A stretch of 64,000 nt of DNA, taken from the NCBI GenBank assembly GCA_025529335.1, contig JAMYHX010000028.1, positions 1 through 64,000 on the forward strand. Reading direction: 5' to 3'. Origin of the DNA: Rhizopus sp. PT2906 (lineage: Eukaryota; Mucoromycota; Mucoromycetes; Mucorales; Rhizopodaceae). The position numbers and the translations under genes were made by a program. The notes below the pieces were generated by a model. It did not search any database and was not told the origin of the DNA. It saw only the letters and a program-made list of their open reading frames with translations. Each line of letters begins with the position of its first letter. Position 1 is the first letter of the stretch. Shown piece by piece: positions 1-10,457 of this stretch.

Positions 1-129
1 CGTTCCTTCAAGGAAATCTTGGCTGGTAAGCACGATAACTTGCCTGAAAACGCTTTCTACATGCAAGGTGATATCAATGATGTTCAAAAGCGTGCTGAAG
101 AACTCGCCAAGGAATTGGCTAACCAGTAA
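1..129 (+). CDS. ATP2: ATP synthase F1 subunit beta, mitochondrial (3' end only)
   Basis: The window opens inside the last 42 codons of this gene, ending in TAA at 127-129. The visible C-terminus reads RSFKEILAGKHDNLPENAFY and then a short helical tail, which matches the C-terminal helical domain of mitochondrial F1 beta (the KHDxLPExAFY motif). The subunit carries the catalytic nucleotide sites of F1 in the matrix. Codon choice is strongly biased (AAG, GAA, TTG, GCC), as expected of a highly expressed gene. The 5' part lies outside the window, so introns and targeting peptide cannot be judged. Confidence 0.93.
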   Translation, partial: RSFKEILAGKHDNLPENAFYMQGDINDVQKRAEELAKELANQ

Positions 130-416
130 ATTTACACGAGCAAAAGTGCCCCATTTACAGACAATTTTAATATGAAAGAAGATGATACGCATATAAAAGC
201 ATGATAAAAAACTTGAAAATAAAACAGGAAGGAATTCTTTCGTTTAAAACTACTGCTCAACAATTCAAACTAGAAAAAGTGATGAATCTACTACGACTAT
301 ATGGATGACGTTAATGTCGTACATATAACAAAACCAGTTCGTGGCTTTTTTAAGTTGTTTATTATTGTTGAATTGTGGTTTCTTTTCCTCTTTTTTTTTA
401 GTTAAAAATAGTAAAC

Positions 417-2660
417 ATGTTAAAGCTCTTTGGGACAAAAAAGAAAAAGTCATCGTTTAAACCAAACCAAGTTAAAATACCTGTTCCGATGATAAACGGT
501 GTTCAATATGCAGACATGTCTGATTCTCAAATACAAGATATCCTCAGTCATGCAACTAATAAAAAACCCAAAACACCTTCTTTATCTAGTCAAAAGTCCA
601 ATAAAAATAGTATCACACACATTACACCGATCCGATCCATCAGCTCACCTCCTATCTTGGTTATGCCGAAACCAAAGCACCGTCTGCCACCTACGTTGGT
701 CATCTTGAAGAATACAGAGCATGAAAAGACACAGGTTGATACCATGGATAATGATGATGATGACCAAGATTTATTGAACGTTGCCCTTGTACCTGTAATC
801 AAGGATGAGGATCATGAGCAACCCTCTCACAGGTTAGTGTCAACTGATACGAAACAAAAACATTCGGAACCATCCAATGATGTTACGAGAAAAAGCGACG
901 ATTCAAATACATCATTTCTATCCGCTTCCGAGTCTTCTTTTCTTTCTCTTCCTATAACTTCTGAAGCAGGCCATAATCTTAATACAAGGATGATAAAGCA
1001 AGAAAACATAGTAAAATCAACTCAGGGTCAACCAACAGAGAACACAAAAGAACAACGCCAAACGTCTTCTCTTTCTGATACAGTAAATAAACAAGACACA
1101 TCTCCTTTTGAGACACTCTCGACTTCATCGCAGAAAAACATCAATAATATGCCAATGGGAAAATCAGCAAACGCCCAAAATGATATGATAGACGAAATGC
1201 AAGCTCAAATACGAAAGATGGCTTTAAAAGAAGACGTATTGGAGTTGAGGCGTACGTTGGATATGATGGAACAACAACGAATATTAGACAGAAAGGAACT
1301 GATGTCACGAGTGATGGAACAAAAGGTGAGGGAAAAGGAAATCATTGAGCAGATCAGTTCAACCAAACAATTGCTTGAAGATGCCTTGGCCAAGAACTTG
1401 TTTAATGCCGGGATGTATCATGATGAAAGTCAACAGCAACGTAATAGAAGCACTGAAACAAATATTCAAACACTTGTAGATTCACAGAGTAATATAGAGC
1501 TGGAGCCTGCATCTCATGTCACAACCAGTATAAAGCCTGTTGCGTCAAATTCTACACCAGCAGCAAAGTCTAGAAAGCCAGGCTATACTGATACGCAGAC
1601 AAAAGAAGAAAAACCAGATAGACAATACCAACGTGGCAGAAAATCCAATTATTCTGACTCAAAAGGCAACTATGATGACGGTTACTTTGCTGACACTTAC
1701 GCCTTGCCTCAGTTCAACTACCATGAATTTCCACCTGATAGATACATTCGTAGAGGAACCAAACAAGCACCTCTTGACTACGACTATACTTATCCTGATA
1801 TGTATGGTCCGCCTAAAATGGGTTTACAGCAAGATCAACCAAAGAAACCTAAGCGACGGCAACGTTCTAAATCACTTGAATCCCAATGGAAAACCAACGT
1901 CGCTACTGAGAATGAGTTTATTCCTAGTGCTGCCTCTCAACCTCGTTCGCGTAAATCATCGCTGCGTAGTGCCAAAAGCATGCAATCAGAAGGAAGTGTA
2001 CCTCGCCCTTCGGAATATCAGCAAATGGGAGACACTCAGACACAAGGCGAAGATTATTTCACAGACGCAAATATAGACCTTGATGATGAAATCATAAACA
2101 GAAATCAACGGTTATTGTCGATTGAAGAACAACGTTATCCCAACGAAAATCGTTCTTTAAAAAGGAATTCTCTGAGGCATCGACCAGTAGACGATAACAG
2201 ATATCCAATCGATGGCCTTAGACCTTTACCTCCGCCCATGTTCTACCATCATGCTGGGTTTATGCCTTTACCTCCATTACCACCTTTTACTCCTGGTGTG
2301 AATCCAATGGAACAGCAAGTCGAGCCACCTTATTATGGGTATCGACCAGACTATTTCGGACACCCATCCCTAAGTAGATCGTCGTCAAGGGTAAGAGGAC
2401 CTACGAAAAAATCGCCGTGGAATCCTAGTGGATTACCTTCACCTTACAGAATGAGAAGGAGAGGTGACAGTCAAGATGCATATAATGCTTATCAAATGGG
2501 GGATATGGATAATGAGCTACCAGGTGATTTTGATTCGTTCCAGGAAGATTTTGTACCTCCTAATGGGTTCATTCCTCATCCGTCTATGAACAGACTACCA
2601 CAGAGATCACAACCCATGTACACAGATCCAACCTCATCCTTGTTGTACATGCAGCCATAA
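417..2660 (+). CDS. Large disordered protein with central coiled coil, function unknown
   Basis: A single exon of 747 codons starting at the first ATG after a T-rich leader. The N-terminus is basic (MLKLFGTKKKKSSFK). Residues about 10-255 are polar and Ser/Thr/Asn-rich. Residues about 262-335 form a heptad-rich charged stretch (MQAQIRKMALKEDVLELRRT) that looks like a coiled coil. The C-terminal third is rich in Arg, Tyr, Pro and Ser, with a proline cluster near residues 605-625 and many RxxS sites that could be phosphorylated. I do not recognise a catalytic domain. It may be a scaffold or cytoskeleton-linked protein, but nothing in the sequence proves that. The length of the open frame in AT-rich DNA makes it a real gene. 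Confidence 0.8.
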   Translation: MLKLFGTKKKKSSFKPNQVKIPVPMINGVQYADMSDSQIQDILSHATNKKPKTPSLSSQKSNKNSITHITPIRSISSPPILVMPKPKHRLPPTLVILKNTEHEKTQVDTMDNDDDDQDLLNVALVPVIKDEDHEQPSHRLVSTDTKQKHSEPSNDVTRKSDDSNTSFLSASESSFLSLPITSEAGHNLNTRMIKQENIVKSTQGQPTENTKEQRQTSSLSDTVNKQDTSPFETLSTSSQKNINNMPMGKSANAQNDMIDEMQAQIRKMALKEDVLELRRTLDMMEQQRILDRKELMSRVMEQKVREKEIIEQISSTKQLLEDALAKNLFNAGMYHDESQQQRNRSTETNIQTLVDSQSNIELEPASHVTTSIKPVASNSTPAAKSRKPGYTDTQTKEEKPDRQYQRGRKSNYSDSKGNYDDGYFADTYALPQFNYHEFPPDRYIRRGTKQAPLDYDYTYPDMYGPPKMGLQQDQPKKPKRRQRSKSLESQWKTNVATENEFIPSAASQPRSRKSSLRSAKSMQSEGSVPRPSEYQQMGDTQTQGEDYFTDANIDLDDEIINRNQRLLSIEEQRYPNENRSLKRNSLRHRPVDDNRYPIDGLRPLPPPMFYHHAGFMPLPPLPPFTPGVNPMEQQVEPPYYGYRPDYFGHPSLSRSSSRVRGPTKKSPWNPSGLPSPYRMRRRGDSQDAYNAYQMGDMDNELPGDFDSFQEDFVPPNGFIPHPSMNRLPQRSQPMYTDPTSSLLYMQP

Positions 2661-2837
2661 AATGAATAAATATGTATTTTTATTTCTTTCTTTATTTGAA
2701 GCGCTATTTATAAATATGTATCTTTTGTTCAACAAAGAATAGCTCTTGTTGTGATGTTCATATAAATGTAAACAAATCGCACAAGGATGAAAAATAAAAA
2801 GAGGTTTATTTCTATGAATTTCTATAAATAAATAGGT

Positions 2838-3941
2838 TTATGCTAACTTATGAGCAGGTTTTTCGCCGTTTAGTGCCTTTTTGATATCAAGTTCCTTTAC
2901 TGATGCATTCATTGTTTTTTTGACTTGTAGTTTTTGTTGCTTGCCAATGTACGCTTCAATGCCAATTGCTATACATAAATCAGGGTTAATTTTACTTTTA
3001 CTTTTTATTTTATTTTTATTACCTGTAAAAACAAGCGCAACGCCTGCCCACTGGCCAAACGTCAGTGTATGATTGAACCAAAAGACGCTAAGTAGCATTG
3101 TAAACAGTTTACGAGTGACCGTAACCGTGACAAGGCGAAGGCTGCCATAGTGCTGAAGGGTATAAAAGATGAAGCACTGACCAAGGGCACCACAAAAGCC
3201 AAAGAGGAGCACGTCGCGAATAACAGCAGGATGCTGGTGGAAAAAGAGCAATGCTTGTTGTAATTCATTGTTGAATGGATGGAAAATCAAGTAGGCGGCA
3301 GAAAAGACAGAGCCGATGATGTTCATATAAAACATCATATGTTGTCCACTGACAAGATGCTTGTACTTTGTAAATATTTGATCCTGTGTTGCATTTGTTA
3401 AGCCATCAATAGCCAAGTTCATCGAAAGCAAGAATAAGCCCCAGAGTGAGCTTGTGGCAGCTGCTTTCTTGGAGGAGCTTGTTTCGTGGTACAGCATAAA
3501 CATGGAGACACCCATTGTAACCAAGGTTACGCATAGGTATTTATGCCAGTCAAATTTTCTTCGATAGACAAGTACGTTCATGAATAGCACAGGAACAAGT
3601 TTGCATGATTTTCCAAGGATCATCGTTGGATAGTCTATATGCTTTAATGCTTCATACCCAAAAGGTGAACCAATACAATTGAAGAATGCAACTTGAGCAT
3701 ATTTGAGGTAAAGACTGAATGGTGTATCTTTTAAGTTTAAGCTTTTGCCACAGACTTTTAAATAAATAAAAGCAACGATAGCTGCTATCAGTGATTGTAT
3801 TAAATTGAGAACAATAAAGTATTTAAACTTCTTTGGTGGTTCTGTATCCCCATAAGGTGTTGTGCTCACACGTTCCTGAACAACACCCCAAGTCAAGAAG
3901 CAAGTATAGATTCCAATGACACAGAATGCGAAACGAAGCAT
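2838..3941 (-). CDS. HUT1: UDP-galactose/nucleotide-sugar transporter, HUT1 / SLC35B1 family
   Basis: ER multi-pass transporter of the SLC35B family. The N-terminus MLRFAFCVIGIYTCFLTWGV followed by QERVSTTPYG is the HUT1 signature, and GSPFGYEALKHIDYPT and LYHETSS fit later segments. An in-frame upstream ATG at 4028 exists, but the family begins at MLRF, so 3941 was chosen. The frame is open across 2969-3022, yet those 54 bases begin with GTAATA, end in ATAG, and translate to a Lys/Asn-rich stretch that breaks the last membrane helix. Removing them gives LVFTAIGIEAYIGK, the expected family ending, and a 349-residue protein. This is therefore read as a 3n intron without stops. A 32-bp motif shared with the glutathione reductase upstream region lies 75-106 bp before the start. 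Confidence 0.88.
   Translation of the reverse strand: MLRFAFCVIGIYTCFLTWGVVQERVSTTPYGDTEPPKKFKYFIVLNLIQSLIAAIVAFIYLKVCGKSLNLKDTPFSLYLKYAQVAFFNCIGSPFGYEALKHIDYPTMILGKSCKLVPVLFMNVLVYRRKFDWHKYLCVTLVTMGVSMFMLYHETSSSKKAAATSSLWGLFLLSMNLAIDGLTNATQDQIFTKYKHLVSGQHMMFYMNIIGSVFSAAYLIFHPFNNELQQALLFFHQHPAVIRDVLLFGFCGALGQCFIFYTLQHYGSLRLVTVTVTRKLFTMLLSVFWFNHTLTFGQWAGVALVFTGNKNKIKSKSKINPDLCIAIGIEAYIGKQQKLQVKKTMNASVKELDIKKALNGEKPAHKLA
2969..3022 (-). other. In-frame 54-nt intron in HUT1
   Basis: On the minus strand it runs from GTAATA to TATAG. It has no stop codon and is a multiple of three, so retention would insert 18 residues without breaking the frame. Homology to the family ending (VFxxIGIEA) supports removal. 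Confidence 0.75.
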
Positions 3942-4618
3942 GTCGGAAGAGAAAGAACAAACCCAAAAAAAAAGGAGGTAAAGGTCATTAAAATTTAATT
4001 GTAAAGGTGTACAAATCTGATTGGACAATGTAGACTGCTTATGTAATGAAATGAAAATTACAATGGTTCACAAAAGAATAGTAAGGTAGTGGCAAAACCA
4101 AGACAAAGGATATGATTAAACCCCCTCTGAACCCATCATTCATTTTCAACAGTCCCCTTTTGCTCCTTAGCTTTGCTCGTTCTGTTCCCATTATGATGAG
4201 CTCAATGATGGTTATTCAGTTTATTATATAGTTCGCCCTGTAAAATGACATTTGCTTCATCGCTGCTGAAGGTAACAAGGCTTCATTTACTGATAATTTT
4301 TATTCAATTTGCCAGGATATTAGTATATTATGAAGTTAAAAAATGGATGTGATACGAAAATTAGAACACCTTCAATGTGCCGTATGCTGTGAAGCCTGTG
4401 TCATGTTGAACTGGTGAAGAGTTAAACTCGAAAGCGTAAGAAAACCAGTATGTGAAGATTTTTCGAGGCAACCATACATAAATGGAAATCACTATTCTAT
4501 AGCAGCAATCTGAATCAAGCTCTGCTCTCCGGTACAGGTCTCTTTTTGGCATCTAGTTCCTTATAGCTACGACTAGTCCTGATGGTGCACTAATTGCTTA
4601 TGCGTTGATCGGTATCAT

Positions 4619-4619
<1 letters not shown>
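3942..4619. other. Intergenic, no gene seen; holds a shared 32-bp motif
   Basis: Upstream region of HUT1. Both strands are full of stops. The only structure noticed is the 32-bp motif at 4016-4047, which recurs at 23351-23382, and a few short AT-rich runs. The 63-codon minus frame near 4361-4552 shows no recognisable protein. Confidence 0.6.
4016..4047 (-). repeat. 32-bp dispersed motif with CCAAT box, copy 1
   Basis: Contains CTGATTGGACAATGTAGACT, i.e. a CCAAT box on the minus strand. The copy at 23351-23382 matches at 30 of 32 positions. It lies 75-106 bp upstream of the minus-strand HUT1 start. It could be a promoter element or the edge of a dispersed repeat. Confidence 0.6.

Positions 4620-4687
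<68 letters not shown>
4620..4687. repeat. 68-nt poly(T) homopolymer
   Basis: An uninterrupted run of 68 T residues, immediately followed by ATG of the next short frame. It is much longer than other homopolymers in the window (28 T at 27568-27595). It could be a true tract, the A-tail of a retrocopied sequence on the minus strand, or a sequencing/assembly weak point. Confidence 0.95.
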
Positions 4688-4690
<3 letters not shown>

Positions 4691-4978
4691 AAGGAATGTT
4701 TGGGTGAAATGGCGCGTGTCGTTCTTCAACAGCTTGAGCATATTGCATTTAAAAAAGATTCACACTATGCTCCTGTTAAAAGAGGAAAGGTGGAAGATAT
4801 TATCATGTTGATAGATAGAAAACCTGAAGAAGAAGAGGGTTTAATTCAACCTCGTGTACTCACTACCAGTAAGTACATGTGGAGTATACAGGAATTGCAA
4901 AATTAACGGTTTGGCTTTTTTATAGATGCCACAACAAGAGCAGAAGATGAACCTTCCAAGTACCCTTTTGAAGATTAA
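4688..4978 (+). CDS. Small protein of unknown family, possibly 5'-incomplete
   Basis: Two exons, 4688-4869 and 4925-4978, joined over an intron of GTAAGT...TTATAG (4870-4924), give a 78-residue product ending EDEPSKYPFED. The first exon reads MKECLGEMARVVLQQLEHIA then HYAPVKRGKVEDIIMLID, an amphipathic helix-loop-helix pattern somewhat like half of a histone fold. The ATG sits directly after the 68-nt poly(T), so an upstream exon or a lost 5' end is possible. I could not assign a family. The spliced ending and balanced codon use make it likely that this is, or was, a real gene. Confidence 0.5.
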
Positions 4979-5485
4979 ACCCCACATTCTCTCTTTACAG
5001 TACCTTTCCTTTCGTACTTTCATAATGTACGAAATATCAAATAAACCAATCAACCCCATAATGTACGCTGTAAATTATAAAAGTTTATCACGTCGAAAAG
5101 TTTTATTGATGATATCGTACAATTGAGCTGTACGGCACAGTTGGCAACAAGTAATCTTTGTCGACGAGGGTGAACTCGTCTGCTGTACTTTCCGTTGGTA
5201 AAGACATATGCATCGATGCCTATACGACTATTTAGCATAATCAATGTACATATTGTACACCAGTATTTTACTTTTAGTTGGATTAGATCCTTCAATGTCT
5301 TTTCTGTGCAGTTATAAGTACTATGCAAAGTGGGCAACAGCCCGACAGAGACACGCTCACACGGATAGTATCCGTCACTATGTTAGCTCCATCCTCTTTA
5401 ATTACTTAGGTGAATCGTCTTTTCCAATTCTTTCAATATCTTCCACTGAAATGCGTTTGTGTTTGACTATGTCATCGAGAAGAGT
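4979..5485. other. Intergenic, no gene supported
   Basis: Short frames occur on both strands but none shows a recognisable domain or splice-consistent extension. The segment runs up to the first MITE copy. Some of it may be older repeat remnants. Confidence 0.5.
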
Positions 5486-5841
5486 AACACTACATGCACC
5501 AGAAAATGCACCAGAAATTAGACTAATACTATGGGCGCTACCTCTACCCATTACCTATGATGCTATCCGACAAACCTTTTTACCATCTTGTTTTGTTTCT
5601 TTTCAAAAAGAGATAAAAAGGAAACGCTATTATTTATTCTAGTTTTATGTTGTCAGTTTGATCAACAAAGTTGCAAGGACACGTGTAATTATGATGACAT
5701 CATATTTTATATCAAGGAGTGAACTGAGCAGCATTAGGTTAGGTAGAGGTATTGGTGATGTGACGTTGTATAGTGACAACGTAGGTAGCGCCCCAAGGAA
5801 GCACCCGTAGCATTAACCTATTTTCTGGTGCATGTAGTGTT
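5486..5841. mobile_element. MITE copy 1 (AACACTACATGCACC termini)
   Basis: Begins AACACTACATGCACCAGAAA and ends with the inverse TTTCTGGTGCATGTAGTGTT, giving a terminal inverted repeat of about 22 bp. A second, inner inverted pair (GGGCGCTACCT / AGGTAGCGCCC) lies about 45 bp inside each end. About 356 bp long with no coding capacity of its own. Two more copies of the same sequence lie at 33737-34089 and 43171-43502. No clear target-site duplication was found. The CACTA-like ends are suggestive of a class II element, but the parent transposase is not known. Confidence 0.85.
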
Positions 5842-6071
5842 GGCCCATCGATAACCAATCCTCCGCTCATACTTATGAATGAAGAGAGTTGAATTTTCAT
5901 GCGGTGTGTGTACAATATGTATCTGTTCAAAGCTATTTTTTGTCAATTCATCGAAACTTCTGTTTTCTTTTAATCTAATCAACCCTCTTTATACTCTTTT
6001 TTAGTCATGAGACTTGTATAATTGAAAGAAGGTTTTTATGAATATCAATATTTTATTTCTTTATTTAAATG

Positions 6072-7634
6072 GAAATAAGCCCAAGGACGTGTGATATAAA
6101 CAAAGAATGCATGAAATTTATTGCCTTTTAGTCTTTTTACATAGTAAAAATAGAGGTGAATAACTTCATTAACATATAAATACAAGTGATAATCTGAATG
6201 AATATAAAAAAGACAGGCAAAGAGTCATGAAACACGTTAGAAATAAACAAAAGTGTGAGTGTAAACCTTATTTTCTTGAGAGGAGTAAAACTTTATTTAT
6301 TGAAAACAATAACTTCACACAACTAAGAAAAGAGTATAAAAAGAGAGAAATTTGCCTCTATTCCTTTTCCTCTCTCTTTCTTTTCTCTTTATACTTTTTT
6401 TTTGGTAGCTCTTTTGATAGCTCCTTTGATAGCTCCTTTGATAGCTCCTTTGATAGCTCTCTTTGGTCAAGGTAAGTTTTCATAAACTTACTCAGCAGGG
6501 CGATGATTGTGTGTTTAAGGATTTCTATGATGCTCAATACCTGCCCTGGACTGACAACGGTCGCTCGTTTCATCCCTCAACTGGAGGCTTTCAGGCAGCC
6601 AAAAGAAGAATTATAGGACATTCGATTGGAATCTTTACAGGGGGCTAGTAGTTAGCTGGGAGCTAGTTATCTGAGATCACAACTGTGGCAGATTGTTGAT
6701 GATGCTTCTTGCTGTCTGGCTGGCACAAAGGGGTACATAAGCTAGTTGACAATTAACAAGACTCATCCAAGGCATACCCCAGCGGTGCATCTGCTACTAC
6801 AGGCCTTTGCAGGCTGCTCTGGTATTTGATGGTCTGATAGTTTTTATGGATGTTTGGTCCCTTGTTCTGATAGTCAATGGTCGATCTGAAGAATGTCTCC
6901 ATAGCAGCGATCAGAACCTTTAAAAGTCTTTTGGCATCATTGCTGGCTTTTTTTTTTCGCCTCTTTTAGGTTTTTTTCTGAATCATTTAAGTTACTATAT
7001 TGAGAATATGCACAGTATCAGAACTATACCAGTGCCCAATGGATACAGTCACACTCTTATTACGTACTGTTGATCAACTTAACACTGAGAACCTCATAAG
7101 AATCCAAGCTACAGTGGAATTAATGAGTGCAAAAACACTTAAACACAACAGCTATTATCAATAGATTGAGTGCAAAGCTAGTATATATCAAGGTATTTGT
7201 TTTATGAAACAAGATGTATAATACTATGTATGAGTAGTACGATTCTATTGATTTGGTAGAAAATATACAAATGTTGTCAAGCAAAGAGAGACAATTTAAA
7301 TGCTATACTGTCAAACGTTCTACTTGCAATGTAAATCCAATTTTCTTACTTTTTAAAAGCAAAATAATCAACATATTATGAGTAAAGTATAAATATATTC
7401 AATACATTACTATAAACTATATGATTGCTGAAATAGAGCCCTAAAGAGAGGTAGGGTATAGACAAGGCTATTGTTAAAAGCATATTCTATACTATGCCAT
7501 TTTGGGTTACAGCATTCAGATCTAAATCGAATTATATAATACATTTCACTTGAACAGCCTTTAGTTTCCTTTCAAAGGAGCATTTTGCAGTTTGAGAGAG
7601 AGTGTTACCTTTCTTGGATTTTGCAGTACCCTTA
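6072..7634 (-). repeat. Long repeat, copy A
   Basis: This stretch matches the reverse complement of 48755-49947 (copy B). From 6072 to about 6700 the two copies are almost identical apart from a minisatellite. Beyond that they diverge, and copy A carries an extra block of roughly 330 bp (about 6985-7310) that copy B lacks. Read on the minus strand, the 7634 end encodes a KGTAKSKKG-like start also seen in copy B and fragment C. The coding potential is broken: an open frame that reads VVADAPLGY in copy B has a stop in copy A. It looks like a decayed transposable or multicopy element of unknown class. Confidence 0.8.
6404..6459 (+). repeat. 12-bp minisatellite (TTTGATAGCTCC units)
   Basis: Four tandem GATAGCTC units plus a degenerate first unit (GGTAGCTC), in a short open frame where each unit encodes FDSS. 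The matching place in copy B (near 49597-49620) has only two units, so the array length differs between otherwise near-identical copies. Confidence 0.85.
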
Positions 7635-8515
7635 GTTGGTCTAATTCATATAGTATGGAGTATATAATTGACCATCACTGAGACCAGGTGAAGGCTAGGT
7701 TTGGGGTAGCCGAAGGACATAGAGGATACATATTCATAAGGACTGACAATGAATCTCATATAGTTTCAGGCACGAACAGACGGCGGTGCATATCAAGGCA
7801 ACGGATACGCCATAATAAATTGATTCTTATCAAGCATCCCCTTGGTTAAAAGTTTCTTATATGGTTAAACCAATTCCTTTAGCTTCTCATTGATAACTTT
7901 ACTCATTACTTTCCTTTTACATTTTTTACCCTTGTCTCATAAGGGGTTTTTTTTTCGCCAGCATTCACTTCCAAACGGATTGAACGCGTTTGTAGTATTA
8001 TTATATTTTTGTGCTCATTTGGACCTTAAATAAAATATCATGTTTAAACAAAAAAAGGTAGATCATACATTTTACTGTAAGATTATAAAGTGTTATAATC
8101 TTTAATAAAACATGTTAAACATGCAATCTTTGAAGCAGAAACAAAACCGGATTTTTTTAGATCATCTTGGCAGCAGGTCTCTATATCTTTCATATCTTCT
8201 GAAATCTTCTTTTTTTTTATTGTACTCCACGCAAAACGTTAGACAAAGAACTTGAGCTCTTGGTATTAAAAGAAGAGCAAAAGAAAAGAAAAATGACTTT
8301 AGCATGTGCTTATGATTACACCATGCTTCTTTGTACCATCTCTGTTGCCACCTCTGTATTCAGAAAGAAGTTACTTTATTCATAAAGCTATTCCTCATGT
8401 CCAGAAAAAAAAATCTCTCATCTTGTTTATTACCTAATTTTCAACCCCAAGTCATCTCAGATAAAAATTCAACAGTCTCATTTGAGGTTAAAATGCTGTA
8501 TCTTTTCTTCACAAA
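7635..8515. other. Intergenic, no gene seen
   Basis: Upstream region of the decarboxylase gene. AT-rich, stops in all frames, no repeat recognised beyond the end of copy A. A 5' untranslated exon cannot be excluded. Confidence 0.55.
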
Positions 8516-10338
8516 ATGGTATCAACTGACGATCATAGCAACGATGCAAAGGAACTTGAAGTTATGCTGTCAAGGATACAACATATTATTGTTGATTGTA
8601 ACACATGGATACACATTACAATGTAACCCAGATTATAATTTTTTTTTTCTTCTCCTTTCTTTCAAGATGTTCAAAAGGGTCAGGAACAATTAGTGCCAGT
8701 AGTTAATTACCATACACCGGAAGAACTATATAAGCTCTTTGACTTTAATTTACCAAATAAGGGCGTTGGTTTAGAGGGTATGCCAAGTCATTAAAAAAAG
8801 TATAAAGGAGAACTGACGCCCTGTTGTTAGGGATATTTAAAACTATTAACTCAACCCTTGAATACAGCGTGAACTCATGGAATCCTCGTTTTTTGGATAA
8901 ACTCTATGCTGGAACAAATCCAATTGGTGTCATATCTGAACTTCTACTAGCCGTATTAAATAGCAATGCACATGTATTTCACGTTTCGCCTGTACTCAGC
9001 CTTATGGAGATCGAAGTAACAAAAGCAGTTGGACAATTATTAAATATGGGCGAGGTAAAAAGCAAAAGATAAATATAAAGAAAAGAAATAAGGCTTATAT
9101 TTGTATGAAGAAAGCAGGAGGCATACTTTGTCCTGGTGGCTCAGCTTCTAATTTGTTAGCTATGATTACTGCTCGAAATAAGTTGTTCCCAAGCATTAAA
9201 ACGGAAGGATATTTCCCACGTCCTTTTCACCCGCAATCCAAATATGGAAAATTAAAAGTGTTTACATCCATACATAGTCATTATAGCATTGATAAAGCAG
9301 TTCAAGTCCTTGGATTAGGTCTCGATAACATAGTTAAAGTACCTGTTGATCACGAGGGGAAAATGCAGGTGGATATATTGGGTAAGTAATTCATGCCATA
9401 AAAAAAGTCTATTTTCAAACATTATTTGTAGAGAAACTCATTGAGCTGAGTATTCAAAAGGATGAGACACCTTTTTTTATTAATGCAACAGCAGGAACAA
9501 CAGTGCTCGTAAGTTGAAATTTACAAAATCGCTCTTAACTCGTACACACACATACACATACACTTTCGTGAAACAGGGAGCGTTTGATCCAATCAAGGAT
9601 ATAGCGATGATAGCCAAAAAGTATCATTGTTGGCTTCACGTTGACGGTTCGTGGGGAGGAAGTGTAGCATTTTCAGACAAGGTGATGAAAACGACATCTT
9701 GGCTAGAAGGATCAGAACATGCCGATACATTCACTCTCAACCCACACAAGTTGCTTGGGGTTCCTTTACAGTGCTCTATGCTTTTGACTCCACATGAAGG
9801 GCACTTGCTATTTGCAAAATCCAATTCATCTCGGGCAGATTACCTATTTCACGGCAATGAATATGACATCGGAGCAGGCACCATCGGCTGTGGTAGGAGA
9901 CCTGATGCAACCAAGATGTTTATGGCATGGAAGTATTATGGAAAGGATGGATTAGGAGGGCGCGTTGATAAGGCATTAAGCCTTGCTAGTCAGTTCACAA
10001 CCATGGTCAGAGAGCGTAAAGGGTTCAAGTTGGTTCAGGATCCAAGTCCGTTCTTACAGATTTGTTTTTGGTTTGTGCCACCCACTATCGAAAAACATGT
10101 TGAAAGTCTCAAAGGCAAGGAATACAGTCTCTGTTTGTCAAGAATAACAAGGCACTTGCATCAGCAAATACGGGAAAAGGGGGAGTTTTTGGTGGATCAT
10201 TCACCATTAGAAGGCATACCCGATTTCTTTAGAGTAGTTATTAATGCTCCTACTTTAAGCTTGCATCGTGACCTAGAAAGACTCCTAGATGTTATTGAGG
10301 AGGTAAATGCATCTGTTGACTGGAGTGAACTTTTATAG
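8516..10338 (+). CDS. Group II PLP-dependent decarboxylase, glutamate/cysteine-sulfinate decarboxylase type
   Basis: Six exons: 8516-8597, 8667-8777, 8831-9054, 9111-9381, 9432-9508 and 9577-10338, giving 508 residues, normal for the family. Landmarks in order: SVNSWNPRFLDKLYAG and PVLSLMEIEV in the N-terminal part, LCPGGSASNLLAM for cofactor phosphate binding, INATAGTTVLGAFD, HVDGSWGG for the PLP aspartate, and NPHKLLGVPLQCS with the Schiff-base lysine. The LQCS context is that of animal GAD/CSAD/ADC enzymes rather than plant or yeast GAD. Substrate (glutamate, cysteine sulfinate or aspartate) cannot be fixed by eye. Exon 2 was chosen because the joined reading IVDYVQKGQEQLVPVVNY fits the family start. 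It is a cytosolic enzyme and appears intact. Confidence 0.9.
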
Positions 10339-10457
10339 AAAAAATTCATTGTTCAAATGACTCTTTGAAATTCAGAACACAAAGAAAAGCATAAACCCTA
10401 TTTTTATTCTTTTTTTCTTTTTTTTTTTTCTCCCTTTTTATTTACCAATTTATTTCC

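Noticed and set aside
5739..5930. 63-codon minus frame containing PTLHAPENRLMLRVLPWG.
   Set aside because: It is the translation of the MITE end, and the same peptide pattern appears in the other MITE copy frames. Not a gene.
6227..6648. Two overlapping short frames in repeat A (82 and 61 codons), identical or nearly so in repeat B.
   Set aside because: Identity is explained by recent copying of DNA. The 12-bp array changes length, and no domain supports coding.
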